NCBI GenBank assembly: GCA_902492545.1
Contig: CABULX010000036.1
Span: 1-19,075, forward strand
Direction: 5' to 3'
From: an uncultured Collinsella sp.
GTDB taxonomy: Bacteria; Actinomycetota; Coriobacteriia; Coriobacteriales; Coriobacteriaceae
Length of the DNA: 19,075 nt
The notes under the pieces are model-generated. The model was given only the letters and a program-made list of their open reading frames with translations. It had not been told where the DNA came from and made no database searches. A program made the translations under genes and the position numbers. Of this stretch, positions 7,100-15,574 are shown in pieces (within the stretch, counting starts at the first letter, position 1; every line of letters starts with the position of its first letter).

Positions 7100-8521
7100 T
7101 TAGGCCATGAGCAGGCCGGTCTCCGCGACGTTCTTGTACCAGTACGCGCTCGCCTTGGGGTAGCGCTTCTGGGTCTCAAAGTCGATGTAGAACAGGCCAT
7201 AGCGCTTGTTATAGCCGTTGGTCCAGGAGAACTGGTCCTGTAGCGACCACACAAAGTAACCGTCGACGTTTACGCCGCCGTCGATTGCCTTGAGGATCCA
7301 TGCGAGATGCTGACGCATGTAGTCGATGCGAGGGGCGTCGTCGATAAAGCCGTCCTCAAAGTCGTCCTTATAGCCCATGCCGTTCTCGGTGATGTAGATC
7401 TTCTTGTAGTTGGGGTAATCGTTCTTAATGCGGAGCAGCAGGTCGTAGAGGCCCTCGGGATAGATGATCCAGTCCCAATCGGTGGTGGGTATGCCTTCGC
7501 GCACGCATGACTCGCCCACGCCCTTGAGGAACCAGCGCGAGGAGCCCTTGTCGCCGGTGCCATTGTGGTTGATGTCGTTTTCGCCCTCGGCGGCACGCAG
7601 GAACTGGCACTTGTAGGTGTTGACGCCCAGGCAATCGTTGTAGGGGAGTGCGGCGGTCAGCGCGGCGATGTCCTCGTCGCGGACGTCGAGCTCGCCGCCG
7701 GCGATATGAGCCAGCTTGGTCGCAGCCTCCATGGTATCGGCTGCATAGTGGCCGCGGAAGGTGGCGTCGAGAACCCAGCGGTTGTTGATGACGTCGGCCA
7801 TGCGAGCTGCCTCACAGTCGGCGGCGTTGTTGGGGTCGAGGGGATACTTGGGCTCCAGGTTCTGGACAATGCCGATCTCGCCCTCAAAGCCGCCCTCATG
7901 GAAGGCGACGACAGCCTTGGCGTGGGCCACCATCATGTTGTGCATGAGCTGGAAGGCCTTGTCCAGGCGGTACTTCTCGCCGTGCGGCCAGTTGCCGACG
8001 ATAAAGCTGCCCTCGGCGGTTGCGGGAATCTCGTTAAAGGTAAACCAGTGCTTGACCTCGGTGAACTCGGCAAAGCAGAACTTGGCGTACTCGACGAAGG
8101 CATCGATGGTCGTGCGCGTCAGGAATCCCTCGCCGCCGTTCTGGTAAAAGGTCTCAGGTGTATCAAAGTGATCGAGCGTGACATAGGGGATAACGCCGGC
8201 CTTATTGCAGGTGGCAAAGAGCTCGTGATAGAAGGCAACACCCTCGGGGTTAATCTCACCAGTGCCGTTGGGGAAGATACGGCTCCAAGCGATGGAGACA
8301 CGGATACCGTTGATGCCGAAGCGCTGGCACAGGTCGATATCGACCGGATATTTGTTGTAGAAGTCGCTTGCGGGATCGGGGGAGAAGCGACCCTGAGCAG
8401 CCAGGAAATCGTCCCAGGGCACTTTGCCCTTGCCGTGCGTACGGGTCTCGCCCTCAACCTGGTAAGCAGCGGTGGCGCCGCCAAAAACAAAGCCGTCGGG
8501 GAACTGCATGGGGTTGGTCAT
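7100..8521 (-). CDS. lacG: GH1 6-phospho-beta-galactosidase (LacG-like), unit B
   Basis: 473 residues, full GH1 length, a cytoplasmic TIM barrel that hydrolyses 6-phospho-beta-galactosides delivered by the PTS. FTFNE holds the acid/base Glu (about 164) and ITENG the nucleophile (about 379). FSWTNGYNKRYG gives Ser 432, Lys 439 and Tyr 441, the LacG phosphate-binding trio, with the Trp typical of LacG rather than the Ala of 6-phospho-beta-glucosidases. Extended similarity to LacG (GGATAAYQVEG, PASDFYNKYPVD, DWDWIIYPEGLYD) supports this. One oddity: TLDHFDTP has Asp where LacG has His in TLHHFDTP; the conserved second His remains. ATG 8521 has AAAGGA 8 nt upstream. It follows lacE by 75 bp, with an intercistronic hairpin. 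Actual substrate range is inferred. Confidence 0.92.
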   Translation of the reverse strand: MTNPMQFPDGFVFGGATAAYQVEGETRTHGKGKVPWDDFLAAQGRFSPDPASDFYNKYPVDIDLCQRFGINGIRVSIAWSRIFPNGTGEINPEGVAFYHELFATCNKAGVIPYVTLDHFDTPETFYQNGGEGFLTRTTIDAFVEYAKFCFAEFTEVKHWFTFNEIPATAEGSFIVGNWPHGEKYRLDKAFQLMHNMMVAHAKAVVAFHEGGFEGEIGIVQNLEPKYPLDPNNAADCEAARMADVINNRWVLDATFRGHYAADTMEAATKLAHIAGGELDVRDEDIAALTAALPYNDCLGVNTYKCQFLRAAEGENDINHNGTGDKGSSRWFLKGVGESCVREGIPTTDWDWIIYPEGLYDLLLRIKNDYPNYKKIYITENGMGYKDDFEDGFIDDAPRIDYMRQHLAWILKAIDGGVNVDGYFVWSLQDQFSWTNGYNKRYGLFYIDFETQKRYPKASAYWYKNVAETGLLMA

Positions 8522-8555
8522 GAGTCATCCTTTCTGTGGGATTCGAATAGGGAGA

Positions 8556-8582
8556 GGTGCCCGAACCGGGAATCCGGGCACC
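8556..8582 (-). other. Intercistronic GC-rich hairpin between lacE and lacG, unit B
   Basis: GGTGCCCG (8556-8563) pairs with CGGGCACC (8575-8582) around an 11-nt loop. No T-run follows in the direction of transcription, so an mRNA-processing or stability role is more likely than termination. Confidence 0.65.
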
Positions 8583-8596
8583 AACAGAGGGAGGAA

Positions 8597-10375
8597 CTAG
8601 TCGAGGTTCTCGCGGAGCCACTTGATGGCGCCAGCGGGGTCGCGGGTAAGGTCGATATATTCCTTACCGCGGGGAGCGAGCAGCTTAATGCCCAGACGAT
8701 CGGTGTCGGCCTTCATGTCGTTGTAGTAGCTACGAACCTGCGGGGCGAGCACGATGACGTCGTACTGATCCATGATGGCGGTGTGCTGGCCATAGGCGCC
8801 TGCGGGGGAAGCGATGTTCTCTCCGGTCTGCGCGGCACCTTCCTTGATGGCGTTGGCAAGCATGGCAGAGGTGCCGGCGCCGGCGCACAGGACGAGGACT
8901 TTCAGGCCATCGACGTCCTTCTTAGCGGATGCGTCGGAGGCGGGCTCGGGCTGATCGGCGACAGGCTCGCTGTCGGTGGCGGCAACGGTCGGCTCGACGG
9001 AAGCGGTAGTCTGCTCGACGGCGGGCGCAGAGGTGCTGGCGGCGATGGTGGCAGCACCATCGGACTCGAGACCCAGCTCGGCGGCGCGCTCGGCCTCCTG
9101 GTCACAGAGCAACTTATCGTATGCCTTTAAGAACGGCAGGTAGATGATGGCGTCCAGCAAGATGATGATTGCGACAAACACCAGGGCGATAAGCTGGAAG
9201 TTTGTGGTGATGAAGATGCCGATGGGGGCAGGAGTAGCCCAAGGCACCACGAAGGAGAAGCCGTTCATGCCCACGTTATCGATAAAGAACTTGGCAACAC
9301 TCACATTGACGCAGCCGGCGGCAACAAAAGGGATGAGCATGTAGGGGTTAAGGATCATCGGCGCGCCAAAGAGCAGCGGTTCGTTGACGGCGAAGGCAAC
9401 AGGAACAATCGAGGCCTTACCGACGGCTTTGAGCTGCTTGGACTTCATAAAGAGAATCAGCAGAAGCGGCACGATGAACGTGGCGCCGGTGCCGCCGAAC
9501 TCACCCACGAGCGACATGTTAAAGGTGAGGGAATGGGCGGGGTGACCACCGGCCAGCAGAACCTGCAGGTTCTCGGCCTGGTTGGCAAGACGGATGGGGT
9601 CGATGCCCGGCTGGACGATCGAAGGACCGTGGACGCCGATGAACCAGAAGAACGCGGTGGCCGCCTGAATAAGGATAAGGCCAGGATAGGTTTCTGCTGC
9701 AGTGAAGAGCGGGGAGAGCAGCTTGATGAGCAGCTCGGAGAACGGAACGCCCATGAGGTTGCGCACGACGACATCGATGATGCCGCAGATGATGACGGCG
9801 CCGCCAAAGGGGATGATGTCACGGAAGTTCTGAGCGATGGCGCCCGGGACCTCCTTGGGCAGCTTAATGGTCAGATCGCGAGAGACGCAGAACTTATAGA
9901 CCCAAACGGTAATGAACGCGGCGATATAGGCCGAGAACAGACCACGCGTACCCATGCTGGTGCAATCGAAGACCGAAAGCTCGGAGCCGTTGAACTTGGT
10001 GGTGAACTGCGTGACTGCGAGCAGCAGCATGCTGCACTGGGCGGCCACCATGGTGGAACCGTCGTTGAGCACCTTGCCGGCGGGCATGCGACGGTTCATG
10101 GAAGCCGTAAAGTTCTTGGCAGTGGTGCCGGCGACCATGATGCCCATGACGCCCATGGTGAAGTTGTACAGCTTGTTGCACCAGTCGATGAGCGGCTGGG
10201 GCAGCGTGATGCCAACTACGCCAGGAAGGGTGGCAATGAGCAGAAAGATCGAAGAGGTGAGGACGATGGGCATGCACCCAAGGAATCCGTCCTTAATAGC
10301 CTGGAGGTAGATGTTCCTCGAGATCTTCTCAAAGAACGGCTGATGCTTTTCGAGCATCTTTACGATGGCGTCCAT
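8597..10375 (-). CDS. lacE: PTS lactose-family EIICB permease (LacE-like), unit B
   Basis: 592 residues. The EIIC domain (about 1-430) starts EKISRNIYLQAIKDGF like LacE and carries FIGVHGPSIV and VNEPLLFGAPMILNP, the sugar-site His and Glu regions. A roughly 60-residue Ala/Thr/Pro/Glu linker follows. EIIB begins LKVLVLCAGAGTSA with the phosphocysteine at about 497. AAAGGAG lies 5-6 nt before ATG 10375. It is the first gene of the lacE-lacG operon and diverges from LacI regulator 1, whose probable operator at 10477-10500 lies about 100 bp upstream. No EIIA gene is nearby, so an EIIA must come from elsewhere in the genome. The lactose assignment rests on family resemblance and on the LacG partner. 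Confidence 0.92.
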   Translation of the reverse strand: MDAIVKMLEKHQPFFEKISRNIYLQAIKDGFLGCMPIVLTSSIFLLIATLPGVVGITLPQPLIDWCNKLYNFTMGVMGIMVAGTTAKNFTASMNRRMPAGKVLNDGSTMVAAQCSMLLLAVTQFTTKFNGSELSVFDCTSMGTRGLFSAYIAAFITVWVYKFCVSRDLTIKLPKEVPGAIAQNFRDIIPFGGAVIICGIIDVVVRNLMGVPFSELLIKLLSPLFTAAETYPGLILIQAATAFFWFIGVHGPSIVQPGIDPIRLANQAENLQVLLAGGHPAHSLTFNMSLVGEFGGTGATFIVPLLLILFMKSKQLKAVGKASIVPVAFAVNEPLLFGAPMILNPYMLIPFVAAGCVNVSVAKFFIDNVGMNGFSFVVPWATPAPIGIFITTNFQLIALVFVAIIILLDAIIYLPFLKAYDKLLCDQEAERAAELGLESDGAATIAASTSAPAVEQTTASVEPTVAATDSEPVADQPEPASDASAKKDVDGLKVLVLCAGAGTSAMLANAIKEGAAQTGENIASPAGAYGQHTAIMDQYDVIVLAPQVRSYYNDMKADTDRLGIKLLAPRGKEYIDLTRDPAGAIKWLRENLD

Positions 10376-10476
10376 AAAGCTCCTTTGCTACTTGATGCGC
10401 GATGCATGTGGATGGAACTGGTCGTCGATGGATGGTCAGGACTGCCCGGAAACCTTCCTGCTTAAGGAAGGCATTG

Positions 10477-10521
10477 CGAAATGACAACGTTGTCATTTCG
10501 TTAATGACAACGTAAGACATT
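10477..10521. promoter_or_regulatory. LacI-type operators O1 and O2 between lacE-B and lacI-1
   Basis: O1 (10477-10500) is a perfect 24-bp dyad centred on the CG of ATGACAACGTTGTCAT. O2 (10503-10521) shares ATGACAACGT and ends in the imperfect half GACATT; equivalent bases are 23 bp apart. A central CG dyad is the classic LacI/GalR site. The pair is placed to control the divergent lacE-lacG operon. Confidence 0.75.
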
Positions 10522-10545
10522 TTTGGAAGAGCAACAAGGATACAC

Positions 10546-10608
10546 GGGTGAGCGGTCGATATTGTCCGGTAAACGGTTGATTTATCAGTCAGGCAGGTAG
10601 TGTATGCT
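10546..10608 (+). promoter_or_regulatory. lacI-1 promoter region with paired CGGT motifs
   Basis: GGGTGAGCGGTC (10546-10557) and CGGTAAACGGTT (10567-10578) lie 21 bp apart, directly upstream of a probable promoter with -10 TATGCT (10603-10608) and a weak -35. The same arrangement precedes lacI-2. The positions suit an activator bound on one helix face. Confidence 0.5.
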
Positions 10609-10650
10609 AGAACGCAAAAAACAAGCGATAGAGAACCGAGTGGAGAAGCA

Positions 10651-11661
10651 GTGGCAACGATGGACAAGAAAAATGTCTCAATGAATGATGTGGCAGTTGC
10701 CGCGGGCGTTTCTCTCAAGACGGTTTCGCGTGTGATCAACGAGCCCAATAGCGTGCGAGAGTCGACACGCGATAAGGTCCATTCGGCTATGGAGGCGCTC
10801 GGGTTTCGAACCAACTTTGCCGCGCGTTCGCTCAAGTTGGGCCGTTACGGGTGCATCGGCGTGGTGATGTTCCACTTGTCGGGCGGCGCCGTGGACATGA
10901 TTGACGGTATCGCCGATGCCGCCGAAGAACGCGGCTTTGCGCTCACGATGATTAAGAAGCGGGCGGGGGAGAAGATGACCCTTGCCGAAGCGGCGCGTAG
11001 GATGTCGCAGCTGCCTGTTGATGGCATGATCTTCAACCTGCGTCAGATGGTCGATGACTTTGATACCTTTGAGGCACCGAAGGACCTCAAGACGGTGATT
11101 ATCACACCGATGGAACATCCTACCTGCTCCACCGTCAGTGACGACCAAGAGGGCGGCGCGCGCATGGCGTGCGAGTACTTCTTGAACCACGGGCATAAAA
11201 ACGTGTACTTCGTCTCTGGTAAGAAAGAGTCGTTGTCGAGCCAGTGCCGTATGAAAGGTTGGCGTGCGGCACTCGAGGCGCGTGGCATTGAGCCGCCCGA
11301 GCCTCTGCAAGGCGATTGGAATGCGGATAGTGGCTATGCCGCGGGCCTTGTGCTTGCCGATAAGCCCGATTGCACGGCGGTCCTCGCTGCTAACGACTGC
11401 ATGGCAAACGGCGTGATGATGGCTCTACGTGACAAAGGGCTCAGTGTGCCCAATGATGTGTCCGTGATCGGCTTCGACGATGAGCTCTATAAGACGATTC
11501 CCAACTCGATTCTGACGTCGGTGAAGTTTCGCCACCGCGAGCTGGGCGTCCGTGCGCTCAACGAGGTCGTCGCGGGTCTGGAAGCTCCGAGCTCCAGAAG
11601 CCGTACGCTCGTCTCGGGCGTGTTGGTCGAGCGTTCCAGCGTAAAGGACTTGCGGGCGTAG
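10651..11661 (+). CDS. LacI-family transcriptional regulator 1 (unit B)
   Basis: 336 residues. Residues about 9-30 are the LacI helix-turn-helix (MNDVAVAAGVSLKTVSRVIN), followed by the hinge region (GFRTNFAARSLKLGRYGCIG) and a periplasmic-binding-protein-like sugar-sensing core with ANDCMANGVMMAL and VSVIGFDDE near the end. GTG 10651 is preferred: GGAGAAG lies 2-5 nt upstream, while the in-frame ATG at 10660 is too far from it and the ATG at 10600 overlaps the promoter. It diverges from the lacE-lacG operon of unit B and most likely represses it through the dyad at 10477-10500, with release by an imported sugar or its phosphate. The 3' side holds array 3. Confidence 0.93.
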   Translation: MATMDKKNVSMNDVAVAAGVSLKTVSRVINEPNSVRESTRDKVHSAMEALGFRTNFAARSLKLGRYGCIGVVMFHLSGGAVDMIDGIADAAEERGFALTMIKKRAGEKMTLAEAARRMSQLPVDGMIFNLRQMVDDFDTFEAPKDLKTVIITPMEHPTCSTVSDDQEGGARMACEYFLNHGHKNVYFVSGKKESLSSQCRMKGWRAALEARGIEPPEPLQGDWNADSGYAAGLVLADKPDCTAVLAANDCMANGVMMALRDKGLSVPNDVSVIGFDDELYKTIPNSILTSVKFRHRELGVRALNEVVAGLEAPSSRSRTLVSGVLVERSSVKDLRA

Positions 11662-11683
11662 ACGTGCTCGGCCTATTCCGTTT

Positions 11684-11899
11684 GTCTCAATCTGTAACAG
11701 CTAGGACCCAAAAACTCGGCTAGATGTTACGGATCGAGATTTTTGGCCCGGCTTATTCCGTTTGTCTCGATCTGTAACAACTAGACGGTCAAAAGTGGTC
11801 TACATGTTACAGATTGAGATTTTCGGCTTGGCCTGTGCGTTCATCTCGATCTGTAACAGCTAGGACCGAAAAACTCGGCTAGATGTTACAGATTGAGAT
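11684..11899 (+). repeat. Array 3: three 57-bp palindromic elements (R5, R6, R7)
   Basis: R5 is 11684-11740, R6 11764-11820 and R7 11843-11899, at pitches of 80 and 79 bp. The 22-23-nt spacers resemble each other (ggcc or ggct ... tccgttt), so this is partly a tandem repeat of an 80-bp unit. R5 and R7 have the TAGGACC...ACTCGGCTAG core; R6 has TAGACGGTC...GTGGTCTA. The array fills the gap between the lacI-1 stop and the bidirectional terminator of unit C. Confidence 0.92.
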
Positions 11900-11921
11900 G
11901 AACAGGAGGACGGGTGCGGTC

Positions 11922-11970
11922 TAAACAAAATGGCCCGCGCATCACACATCGATGCACGGGCCATTTATTG
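11922..11970. terminator. Rho-independent terminator at the 3' end of unit C, possibly bidirectional
   Basis: AAATGGCCCG (11928-11937) pairs with CGGGCCATTT (11957-11966), and an inner stem GCATC/GATGC continues it. On the minus strand ATTTTGTTTAG follows, as needed for the lacG-lacE operon; on the plus strand TTTATTG follows, so it may also stop lacI-1 transcripts. Confidence 0.85.
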
Positions 11971-11998
11971 TCTGCAAGCGGCAGGTGGTGTCAGCGTC

Positions 11999-13759
11999 TT
12001 ATGCCTCGAGGTTTTCCTCGATCCAGGCGACGGCACCCTTGGGATCCTTAGTGAGGTCGATGTACTGTTTGCCCTTGGGCGACAGCAGCGTGATGCCCAG
12101 GCGGTCGGTGTCGGCCTTCATCTCGTTGTAATAGGTGCGAACCTGCGGAGCCAGGACGATGACGTTGTACTGGTCCATGATGGCGTAGTGGCTGCCGTAG
12201 GCACCGGCGTTGGCGGTAATGTCGATGCCCAGCTCGTCGGCGCCTTCCTTAAGCGCGTTGGCGAGCAGTGCAGAGGTGCCGGCGCCAGCGCACAGAACCA
12301 GAACCCTCAGATCCTTGCCCTTAAGGGCGGACGGAGCTGCGGAGGCCTCAGTGGCAGAAGCGGTCTCGACAACAGGAGCCTCAACGGCGGGGGCGGCAGC
12401 GGTCTTGACGGCCTTGGTCTCCTCGGCCTCTTCTTCGGCCAGGGTCTCGGCCTCCTGCTTGCACAGGACGTTGTCGTAGGCCTTGCAGAACGGGTAGTAG
12501 ATCAAGAAGTCAACGACCAGCAGGACGACAACCAGGACCAGAGAGATCGGCTGGAAGTTGGTGTCGATGAAGGTGCCGATCGGTCCGGGGAGTGCCCACG
12601 GCATGGCATAGATAAAGCCGTTCATGCCCAAAAAGTCGATGAAGAACTTACCAATGAGGACGTTGGCCACGGGGGCAAACAGGAACGGGATCAGGAAGTA
12701 CGGGTTGAGGATGATGGGCGCGGCGAACAGCAGCGGCTCGTTGACGGCGAACATCACGGGCACGACAGAGGCTTTGCCGACGGCCTTGAGCTGCTTGGAG
12801 CGCATAAAGAGCAGGAAGATGATCGGGACAATGAACGTGGCGCCGGTGCCGCCGAGTTCGCCGATGTAGTTACCGAAGTTTTCGGTCAGGGCGAGGGCGG
12901 GGTGACCGCCGGCCTGCAGCGTGGCGAGGTTGGTGGTGATGTTGCCAAACAGCGCGGCGTTGAGGGCAGGCTTAACGACCGAGGGGCCGTGGATGCCCAT
13001 GAACCAGAACAGCGGGATCATGAACCAGATGAGGGCGAGGCCGGCGTAGGAATCGGCAGCGGCGAACAGCGGGCTCACCAGCGTGGAGATGACGTTGGCA
13101 AACGGGACGGCCAAGCAGGTGCGGCAGATAACGTCGATGACGGCGACAAACAGGATGGAGAAGCTGAAGGCGAAGATGTCGCGGAAGTTCTGGGCGATGG
13201 CGCCGGGGACTTCTTTGGGCAGCTTGATGGTGATGTCTCGCTTAATGCAGAAGGCATAGATGTTGACCGTGGCAAATGCGGCGACAAAGGAGCTCAGCAG
13301 GCCCTTGGTGCCCATGTTGTCGGTAAAGAACACCGAGACATCGGCGCCGTCGATCTTGGCACTCGTCTGGGTAACGGCCAAGATGAGCATAGCGCACATG
13401 GCGGCGACCATGGTGCTCGTGGCGTTGATGGCCTTGCCAGCAGGCATGCGGCGGTTCTTGGAGCCGGTCAGCGCGCTTGCGGTGGTGCCGGCGACCATGA
13501 TGCCCACGACGCCCATCGTGAAGTTGTAAACCTTGTTGCAGAAGTTCACGACGTCGACGTTCCACCAGTCGGGCAGCGTAAAGCCGCCGACCGTGGCGAC
13601 AACGCCCGGCAGGGTCGAAATAAGCAGGAAGACAGAAGAAGACAGGATGATGGGCATTGCTGCCAAAAAGCCGTCTTTAATGGCCTGAAGGTAGATGTTC
13701 TTAGAGACCTTGTCGAAGTACGGCTGACCTTTCTCCAAGAACTTAACGATCGATTCCAT
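11999..13759 (-). CDS. lacE: PTS lactose-family EIICB permease (LacE-like), unit C
   Basis: 586 residues with the same C-then-B domain order as its paralogues. EIIC includes KNIYLQAIKDGFLAAMP, FMGIHGPSVV (sugar-site His) and VNEPLLFAAPIILNP (sugar-site Glu). An Ala/Glu/Val-rich linker leads to EIIB, LRVLVLCAGAGTSA, with the phosphocysteine at about 490. AGAGGAG lies 9 nt before ATG 13759. Compared with unit B it has a short insertion near residue 60 (ATVGGFTLPDWWNVD). Here it is downstream of lacG, the reverse of units B and D, and separated from it by 176 bp containing a strong hairpin. A separate promoter for it is not evident. Confidence 0.92.
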   Translation of the reverse strand: MESIVKFLEKGQPYFDKVSKNIYLQAIKDGFLAAMPIILSSSVFLLISTLPGVVATVGGFTLPDWWNVDVVNFCNKVYNFTMGVVGIMVAGTTASALTGSKNRRMPAGKAINATSTMVAAMCAMLILAVTQTSAKIDGADVSVFFTDNMGTKGLLSSFVAAFATVNIYAFCIKRDITIKLPKEVPGAIAQNFRDIFAFSFSILFVAVIDVICRTCLAVPFANVISTLVSPLFAAADSYAGLALIWFMIPLFWFMGIHGPSVVKPALNAALFGNITTNLATLQAGGHPALALTENFGNYIGELGGTGATFIVPIIFLLFMRSKQLKAVGKASVVPVMFAVNEPLLFAAPIILNPYFLIPFLFAPVANVLIGKFFIDFLGMNGFIYAMPWALPGPIGTFIDTNFQPISLVLVVVLLVVDFLIYYPFCKAYDNVLCKQEAETLAEEEAEETKAVKTAAAPAVEAPVVETASATEASAAPSALKGKDLRVLVLCAGAGTSALLANALKEGADELGIDITANAGAYGSHYAIMDQYNVIVLAPQVRTYYNEMKADTDRLGITLLSPKGKQYIDLTKDPKGAVAWIEENLEA

Positions 13760-13871
13760 AGTTCACGCTCCTCTTTGCATGAAATCTTAATGGCATGGAC
13801 GTTGAAAACCTATATGGTCTCCCGCTTGCTAAAAGCCCGGGTGCAGGCGGGGTCGGTCCCAGGGGGAGAGA

Positions 13872-13910
13872 GGGGAGCGGCTGGGTTTGTATCGCATAGG
13901 GCCGCTCCCT
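13872..13910 (-). other. Intercistronic GC-rich hairpin between lacG and lacE, unit C
   Basis: GGGAGCGGC (13873-13881) pairs perfectly with GCCGCTCCC (13901-13909) around a 19-nt loop. In the direction of transcription it is followed by CTCTCTCCCCCT rather than a T-run. The whole 13760-13935 gap holds this structure plus the lacE ribosome site and no gene. Confidence 0.65.
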
Positions 13911-13935
13911 TCTCGGGGGAAAGCGAGGCGATGCG

Positions 13936-15378
13936 CTACTGCGCGTCCGCCATAGTGTCGGCGAGCTCCTTGTACCAGAGTGCCGACTGCTTGATGTAGC
14001 GTTTTTGCGTGTCGAAGTCGATGTAGAACAGGCCGTAGCGCTTGTTATAGCCATTGGCCCACGAGAACTGGTCCTGCAGGCTCCAGATAAAGTAGCCCTG
14101 GACGTCGACGCCCTCGGCGCGCGCCTGGAGCACCTTCTCCATGTGCTGGTCGACAAAGTCGATGCGCTCGGGATCGGCGACGATGCCGTTTGCGTCGGGC
14201 TCGGGGTCCTTGTGGCCCAGGCCATTTTCGGTGATATAGATGACGGGGAGGTTGGGATAGGTGGCGCTGATGTGCTTGAGCGTGTCGTAGAGGCCTTGCG
14301 GGTAGATGAGCCAATCCCAGTCGGTGGTGGGGATACCCGGCATATCGACCTGCTGCCCGACGCCCTTAAACTTAAAGCACGAGGTGCCCTTGTCTCCGGT
14401 GCCGTTAAAGCTGTTGGTTGACTCGCCATCGTAGGCGGCGATAAACGCCGACTGATAGTAGTTGAGGCCGAACATATCGTTGCGGGGCGCCGCCTTGGCG
14501 AGCTCCTCCATGTCGCTGTCCTCAACCGTAAGTGTGGCGTTGTTGGCACGCAGAATCTCGTTGATGAGTGAGAGGGTGCGCGCGGAGTAGTGACCCAGGA
14601 AGGCGCCGTCCATGATGAAGTCGGTGTAGAAGGCGTTGTACAGGTCGGCGGCGTGCTGGTCGGCGGGCGAGTCGGTGGCAGGATATGCCGGCGTCAGGAC
14701 GTTGACCATGCCAATGCGTCCGCCCAGGTGCTCGGTCTCGTCAAGATCCTTATACAGGTTGACGGCGCGGGCGTGGGCAACGAGCTCGTTGTGCTGGCTC
14801 TGGATGCCGCTCGTCACATCAAAGTGATGGTTGGGCGGGAAGTTGCCTTGGATGTATTGGGAGTGCGAGAGGCTGATGAGCTCGTTGATGGTGAACCAAT
14901 TTTTGACCTCGCGGAACTCGCGGAAGCAGAACTCGGCATAGCGCACATAGGCGTCGACGGTCTTGCGGTTGAGCCAGTCGCCCTGGTTGAACAGGGCGGC
15001 GGGGGAGTCAAAGTGATGCAGGGACACATAGGGCTCGACGCCATACTTTTTGCAGCAGGCGAACAGCTCGTGGTAGTGCTTAACGCCCTCGGAGAGGGGT
15101 TCGGCATCGTCGCCGTTGGGGAAGATGCGGGTCCAGGCGATGGACACACGAATGGCGTTGAGTCCATGCTCGGCAGAAAGGCGGATATCCTCCTCGTAGC
15201 GGTTATAGAAATCACTGGCCGGGTCGGGCAAAAAGCGACCCTGGGCGACAAGGTAATCGTCCCACATGGTCTTACCCTTGCCTGCCACCTTCGTGGAACC
15301 TTCCGTTTGGTACGCGGCGGTTGCGGCGCCCCAAACAAAGCCCTTCGGCAGCTGCTGTACGCGGTTTAGCAAAGACAT
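13936..15378 (-). CDS. lacG: GH1 6-phospho-beta-galactosidase (LacG-like), unit C
   Basis: 480 residues. FTINE (acid/base Glu about 166, with Ile in place of the more usual Phe) and ITENG (nucleophile about 384) are present. FSWANGYNKRYG keeps the phosphate-binding Ser, Lys and Tyr and the LacG-type Trp. GAATAAYQTEG, SLHHFDSP and DWDWLIYPQGLYD are normal GH1/LacG signatures. It is the most diverged of the GH1 genes here, with a short insertion (GDDAEPLSEG) near residue 90 and changes around the aglycone side (ELISLSHSQYIQGNFPP), so its preferred substrate may differ. I chose ATG 15378, which has GAGGG 9 nt upstream; ATG 15384 is only 3 nt from it. It is first in a lacG-lacE operon diverging from LacI regulator 2. 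Confidence 0.91.
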   Translation of the reverse strand: MSLLNRVQQLPKGFVWGAATAAYQTEGSTKVAGKGKTMWDDYLVAQGRFLPDPASDFYNRYEEDIRLSAEHGLNAIRVSIAWTRIFPNGDDAEPLSEGVKHYHELFACCKKYGVEPYVSLHHFDSPAALFNQGDWLNRKTVDAYVRYAEFCFREFREVKNWFTINELISLSHSQYIQGNFPPNHHFDVTSGIQSQHNELVAHARAVNLYKDLDETEHLGGRIGMVNVLTPAYPATDSPADQHAADLYNAFYTDFIMDGAFLGHYSARTLSLINEILRANNATLTVEDSDMEELAKAAPRNDMFGLNYYQSAFIAAYDGESTNSFNGTGDKGTSCFKFKGVGQQVDMPGIPTTDWDWLIYPQGLYDTLKHISATYPNLPVIYITENGLGHKDPEPDANGIVADPERIDFVDQHMEKVLQARAEGVDVQGYFIWSLQDQFSWANGYNKRYGLFYIDFDTQKRYIKQSALWYKELADTMADAQ

Positions 15379-15498
15379 ATGCATACACCCTCTCGTCTCG
15401 CTGTTCGATATTGTGCGTTTGCGCTCAGGAGGCTCCCTGGTTAGCGTTCAGCGGTGAAAAAGCCCGATAAACACTATCTTAAAATGATTAGAACCAAA

Positions 15499-15536
15499 AT
15501 GAGCACGTGAACATTTGACAATGAGCACGTTAACAT
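15499..15536. promoter_or_regulatory. LacI-2 operators O1 and O2
   Basis: ATGAGCACGTGAACAT (15499-15514) and ATGAGCACGTTAACAT (15521-15536) differ by one base and lie 22 bp apart, so they face the same side of the helix. They sit just upstream of a possible minus-strand -10 (TAAGAT on that strand, 15476-15481), suited to repress lacG-C. Confidence 0.7.
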
Positions 15537-15574
15537 CCGGCTGGGATGTATAGAAACAAAACAACTTCAAACAG

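Noticed and set aside
7100..8521. Naming the GH1 enzymes 6-phospho-beta-glucosidase (BglA)
   Set aside because: All three carry FSW(T/A)NGYNKRYG with the LacG-type Trp and extended LacG similarity, so 6-phospho-beta-galactosidase is the better call, although mixed specificity is possible.
10454..10470. CTTCCT/AGGAAG hairpin in the lacE-B leader as an antiterminator or RAT site
   Set aside because: It is too short, there is no overlapping terminator, and no BglG-type antiterminator gene is in the window.
11930..13999. Very long plus-strand open frame opposite lacE unit C, with similar ones opposite the LacG genes and lacE unit B
   Set aside because: They are antisense to unmistakable genes, show no known domain, and are rich in Gly/Asp/Val/Glu as expected when GC-rich codons are read on the other strand.
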